DNA of 17,223 nucleotides, from NCBI GenBank assembly GCA_019084405.1, contig JAHRFX010000041.1:1-17223 (forward strand), written 5' to 3'. The notes below the pieces were generated by a model that saw nothing but the letters and a program-made list of their open reading frames with translations, was not told the origin of the DNA and made no database searches. The position numbers and the translations under genes are program-made. Source of the stretch: Methanobacterium sp. (GTDB taxonomy: Archaea > Methanobacteriota > Methanobacteria > Methanobacteriales > Methanobacteriaceae). Below, piece by piece: positions 15,672 to 17,223 of this stretch (position 1 is the first letter of the stretch; each line of letters starts with the position of its first letter).

Positions 15672-15675
15672 TGTA

Positions 15676-16890
15676 TCAACCTTTAGAGAGTGATTCAATA
15701 TAATTTTGCATTTCTTTTATTTTTTCTTGACCATTTCCACCTATAAAAATATTTTTAAATGATAGATATGGTTTTATAATCTCCGGAAGCTGACCAAATT
15801 CCTTTATGATTTTGACTTCACCTTCAAAGCCCAGTGATATTAATTTCTTTACTGCCTGGGAAGTGCTGTCCTCCAGACCAGGGAATAAAATTATGGTTTC
15901 GGGATTGGATTTACATACTTCCTCTAAAATTTTAAAACGCCATTTTTCCTCTGCCCGGGGAGTTCCCACTACCATCACCGGAAACTCGGCTTCTTTTAAA
16001 ACTTCCTGGATGGCCCCGGTGTTATCAGTTTTCCCCACTACAATGTGGCTGCCCTTAATATCAAACGCTTTTATACGCCCTTCAACAGGATTAAAATTTT
16101 CCAGTGAATCTTTAATAATATCTTCTCTTATTTTAAGAATATTAGCCACAGTTTCTGCTGCTCCCGCATTTATTTTATTAAATTCTCCAAAAAGAAGAAG
16201 TTGGTAGGTGGTCTTATCATAAAAAGAGTACTTTACAAGATTTTTTGATATTTCCACCAGATACTTATCCTGTTTATTCAGGAGACAATGTTTTGATTTT
16301 AAAAATTCTCCCATGGTCCGGGCATAATTTTCCAGGGACTGGTGATGGTCCAGGTGGTCCGGCCCTATATTGGTGGCCACCACCAGGTCGAAGTCAAAAC
16401 AATGTTCTGCATATTCCAGGGTCATATCACAGACTTCCACAATCATGGCTTGGTATTTATTTGAATCAGCTTCTAAAATTAATTCACTGTAACCATCAAA
16501 TCCACCCCCGGCATTACCTCCAATTAAAACCTCCATACCGGCCTTTTCCAGTATGCTTTTTATCATTAAGGAGGTGGTGGTTTTACCATTGGTTCCGGTA
16601 ACTCCAATGGTAAAAAGGGAGCGATGGGTATTTATTTTATCAGATAATAGCATCTTAGATTCTTTAACTTTTTCTCCTAAAGGAGTTTTCCATAATCCAG
16701 GACTAAGGGCCACTGAATCAGCAGAAAATATTTTATCCTCATCATGGAATCCTAAATCAAGATCTATTCCCTCATCTTCCAGGGCGATTTTTTTATCAAG
16801 ATCCGTGGCATATATCTGATAACCCCTATCTTTAAGAGATTTGAGGGTTTTTTTACCTTCAACTCTCAGTCCAATTACTGCAACTTTCAT
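15676..16890 (-). CDS. MurD-like Mur ligase, probable pseudomurein peptide ligase
   Basis: A 404-residue ATP-dependent ligase with the three-domain Mur layout: an N-terminal Rossmann-like domain (MKVAVIGLRVEGKKTLKSL), then GVTGTNGKTTTSLM (P-loop about 99-106), TNIGPDHLDHH (about 173-183), LFGEFNKINAGAA (about 233-245), VEGR (269-272), and a C-terminal domain. In that last domain, GKTDNTGAIQEVL occupies the place of the usual D-x-AHNP motif. No Cys cluster is present, unlike the following gene. The start is the ATG at 16890, behind AAAGGTG; a TTG one codon upstream is less likely. It is the first gene of the minus-strand operon, and its stop lies 4 bases before the preferred start of the tandem ligase. 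Its substrate is not readable; a wall peptide step is inferred from context. Confidence 0.9.
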   Translation of the reverse strand: MKVAVIGLRVEGKKTLKSLKDRGYQIYATDLDKKIALEDEGIDLDLGFHDEDKIFSADSVALSPGLWKTPLGEKVKESKMLLSDKINTHRSLFTIGVTGTNGKTTTSLMIKSILEKAGMEVLIGGNAGGGFDGYSELILEADSNKYQAMIVEVCDMTLEYAEHCFDFDLVVATNIGPDHLDHHQSLENYARTMGEFLKSKHCLLNKQDKYLVEISKNLVKYSFYDKTTYQLLLFGEFNKINAGAAETVANILKIREDIIKDSLENFNPVEGRIKAFDIKGSHIVVGKTDNTGAIQEVLKEAEFPVMVVGTPRAEEKWRFKILEEVCKSNPETIILFPGLEDSTSQAVKKLISLGFEGEVKIIKEFGQLPEIIKPYLSFKNIFIGGNGQEKIKEMQNYIESLSKG

Positions 16891-16986
16891 CAATACACCT
16901 TTAGCAATAAAAAATTAGGTAATTATCCTACTCATAGTTCCGGTTTAGTATGCTACATCAAATTTTAATTTCAGAAATTTTTATTA

Positions 16987-17006
16987 GTTATCTATTGTTA
17001 TCTATT
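16987..17006. repeat. Perfect 10-base tandem repeat upstream of the Mur operon
   Basis: GTTATCTATT occurs twice without a gap, at 16987-16996 and 16997-17006. It sits between a putative TATA box (17016-17025) and the first ligase, near the expected transcript start. One helical turn of spacing suits a protein binding side by side on one face, but chance in AT-rich DNA is possible. Confidence 0.5.
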
Positions 17007-17015
17007 AAAACAAGT

Positions 17016-17025
17016 AATATTTAAG
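17016..17025 (-). promoter_or_regulatory. Candidate TATA box for the Mur-ligase operon
   Basis: CTTAAATATT on the minus strand, about 125 bases before the MurD-like gene. A second candidate, TATTATAAAC, lies near 17058-17067. Neither is decisive. The spacer from 16891 to 17094 holds no other gene. Confidence 0.3.
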
Positions 17026-17094
17026 TAGTTTATGTGGTGGGGGTTTATTAAAAATTCAGTTTATAATAGGACTTCAATTTTTTAGCACAGGATT

Positions 17095-17223
17095 TTAAAT
17101 AACCCGTGGTTTATATTCCACATCCTGAATTTTATTTATTATGGCACAGTAGATTTTTCTAGTGATGGGTTTGGATATGTGTCTTCCAGAAGTTTTATAA
17201 CTCCTAGAAGACAATATATCCTT
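17095..17223 (-). CDS. C-terminal end of an unidentified gene (partial at right edge)
   Basis: From the window edge, 42 codons stay open on the minus strand to a TAA at 17097-17095: a basic segment SYKTSGRHISKPITRK, then IYCAIINKIQDVEYKPRVI. The composition is protein-like and the frame continues beyond the window. It precedes the Mur operon in the same direction with about 200 bases between them. No domain can be assigned from this tail. Confidence 0.5.
   Translation of the reverse strand, partial: KDILSSRSYKTSGRHISKPITRKIYCAIINKIQDVEYKPRVI

Noticed and set aside
15676..16890. Assignment of the MurD-like enzyme as coenzyme F430 synthetase (CfbE), another Mur-type ligase of methanogens.
   Set aside because: The N-terminus and the neighbours fit a wall-peptide ligase operon better, and no F430 genes are nearby. 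A tree with known CfbE sequences would settle it.

Overview
The window looks like the chromosome of a pseudomurein-walled methanogenic archaeon of the Methanobacteriales, probably a mesophilic Methanobacterium-type organism. Evidence: adjacent archaeal clamp-loader genes rfcS and rfcL, a small operon of Mur-ligase homologues of the type used for pseudomurein, a free-standing FwdC-like GXGXG beta-helix protein, low-GC DNA with very AT-rich spacers, archaeal TATA-type promoters, and GGTGAT/AGGAGG ribosome-binding sites. This assignment is inference from gene content. I see no rRNA, tRNA or CRISPR array.

Layout. At the left edge is a possible C-terminal gene scrap (+), then a convergent HEAT-repeat gene (-). 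rfcS and rfcL follow as a two-gene operon (+). Convergent to rfcL lies a broken sensor-kinase gene (-), in which a cobalamin-cap domain is joined out of frame to a histidine-kinase ATPase domain. Next is a protein that I read as a degenerate PP-loop (TtcA/TilS/Ncs6-like) homologue (-). It is divergent from a GXGXG protein (+) that has a strong inverted repeat upstream. htpX follows with its own promoter; it carries a perfect EF-hand loop near its C-terminus.

The middle (about 7.4-9.7 kb) is worn ground. It holds the tail of a lost small protein, an alpha/beta hydrolase (-) whose proper start position carries ATC instead of a standard start codon, and a 60-residue zinc-ribbon gene split by a decayed IS630-type element. 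Removing the element at a TA duplication restores the zinc-ribbon frame exactly. A second zinc-ribbon gene and a DUF169 gene follow (+).

The right half (about 10.7-16.9 kb, -) is the cell-envelope block. In transcription order it has a MurD-like ligase, a giant protein made of two complete Mur-ligase modules in tandem (each with a four-cysteine cluster), and a membrane-anchored protein of unknown function that overlaps the ligase. After these comes a MobA-like nucleotidyltransferase, which has a probable promoter of its own and a ghost copy of its 5' end just upstream. The first three genes overlap or nearly abut and very probably form one operon; stepwise addition of amino acids to the pseudomurein peptide is the likely job of the ligases. 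At the right edge another minus-strand gene ends.

The observations I rate highest are the tandem Mur ligase, the unknown membrane protein translated out of its 3' end, the degenerate PP-loop protein, the cleanly reconstructable IS insertion, and two genes with good Shine-Dalgarno sequences facing ATC or ATT rather than a usual start codon.
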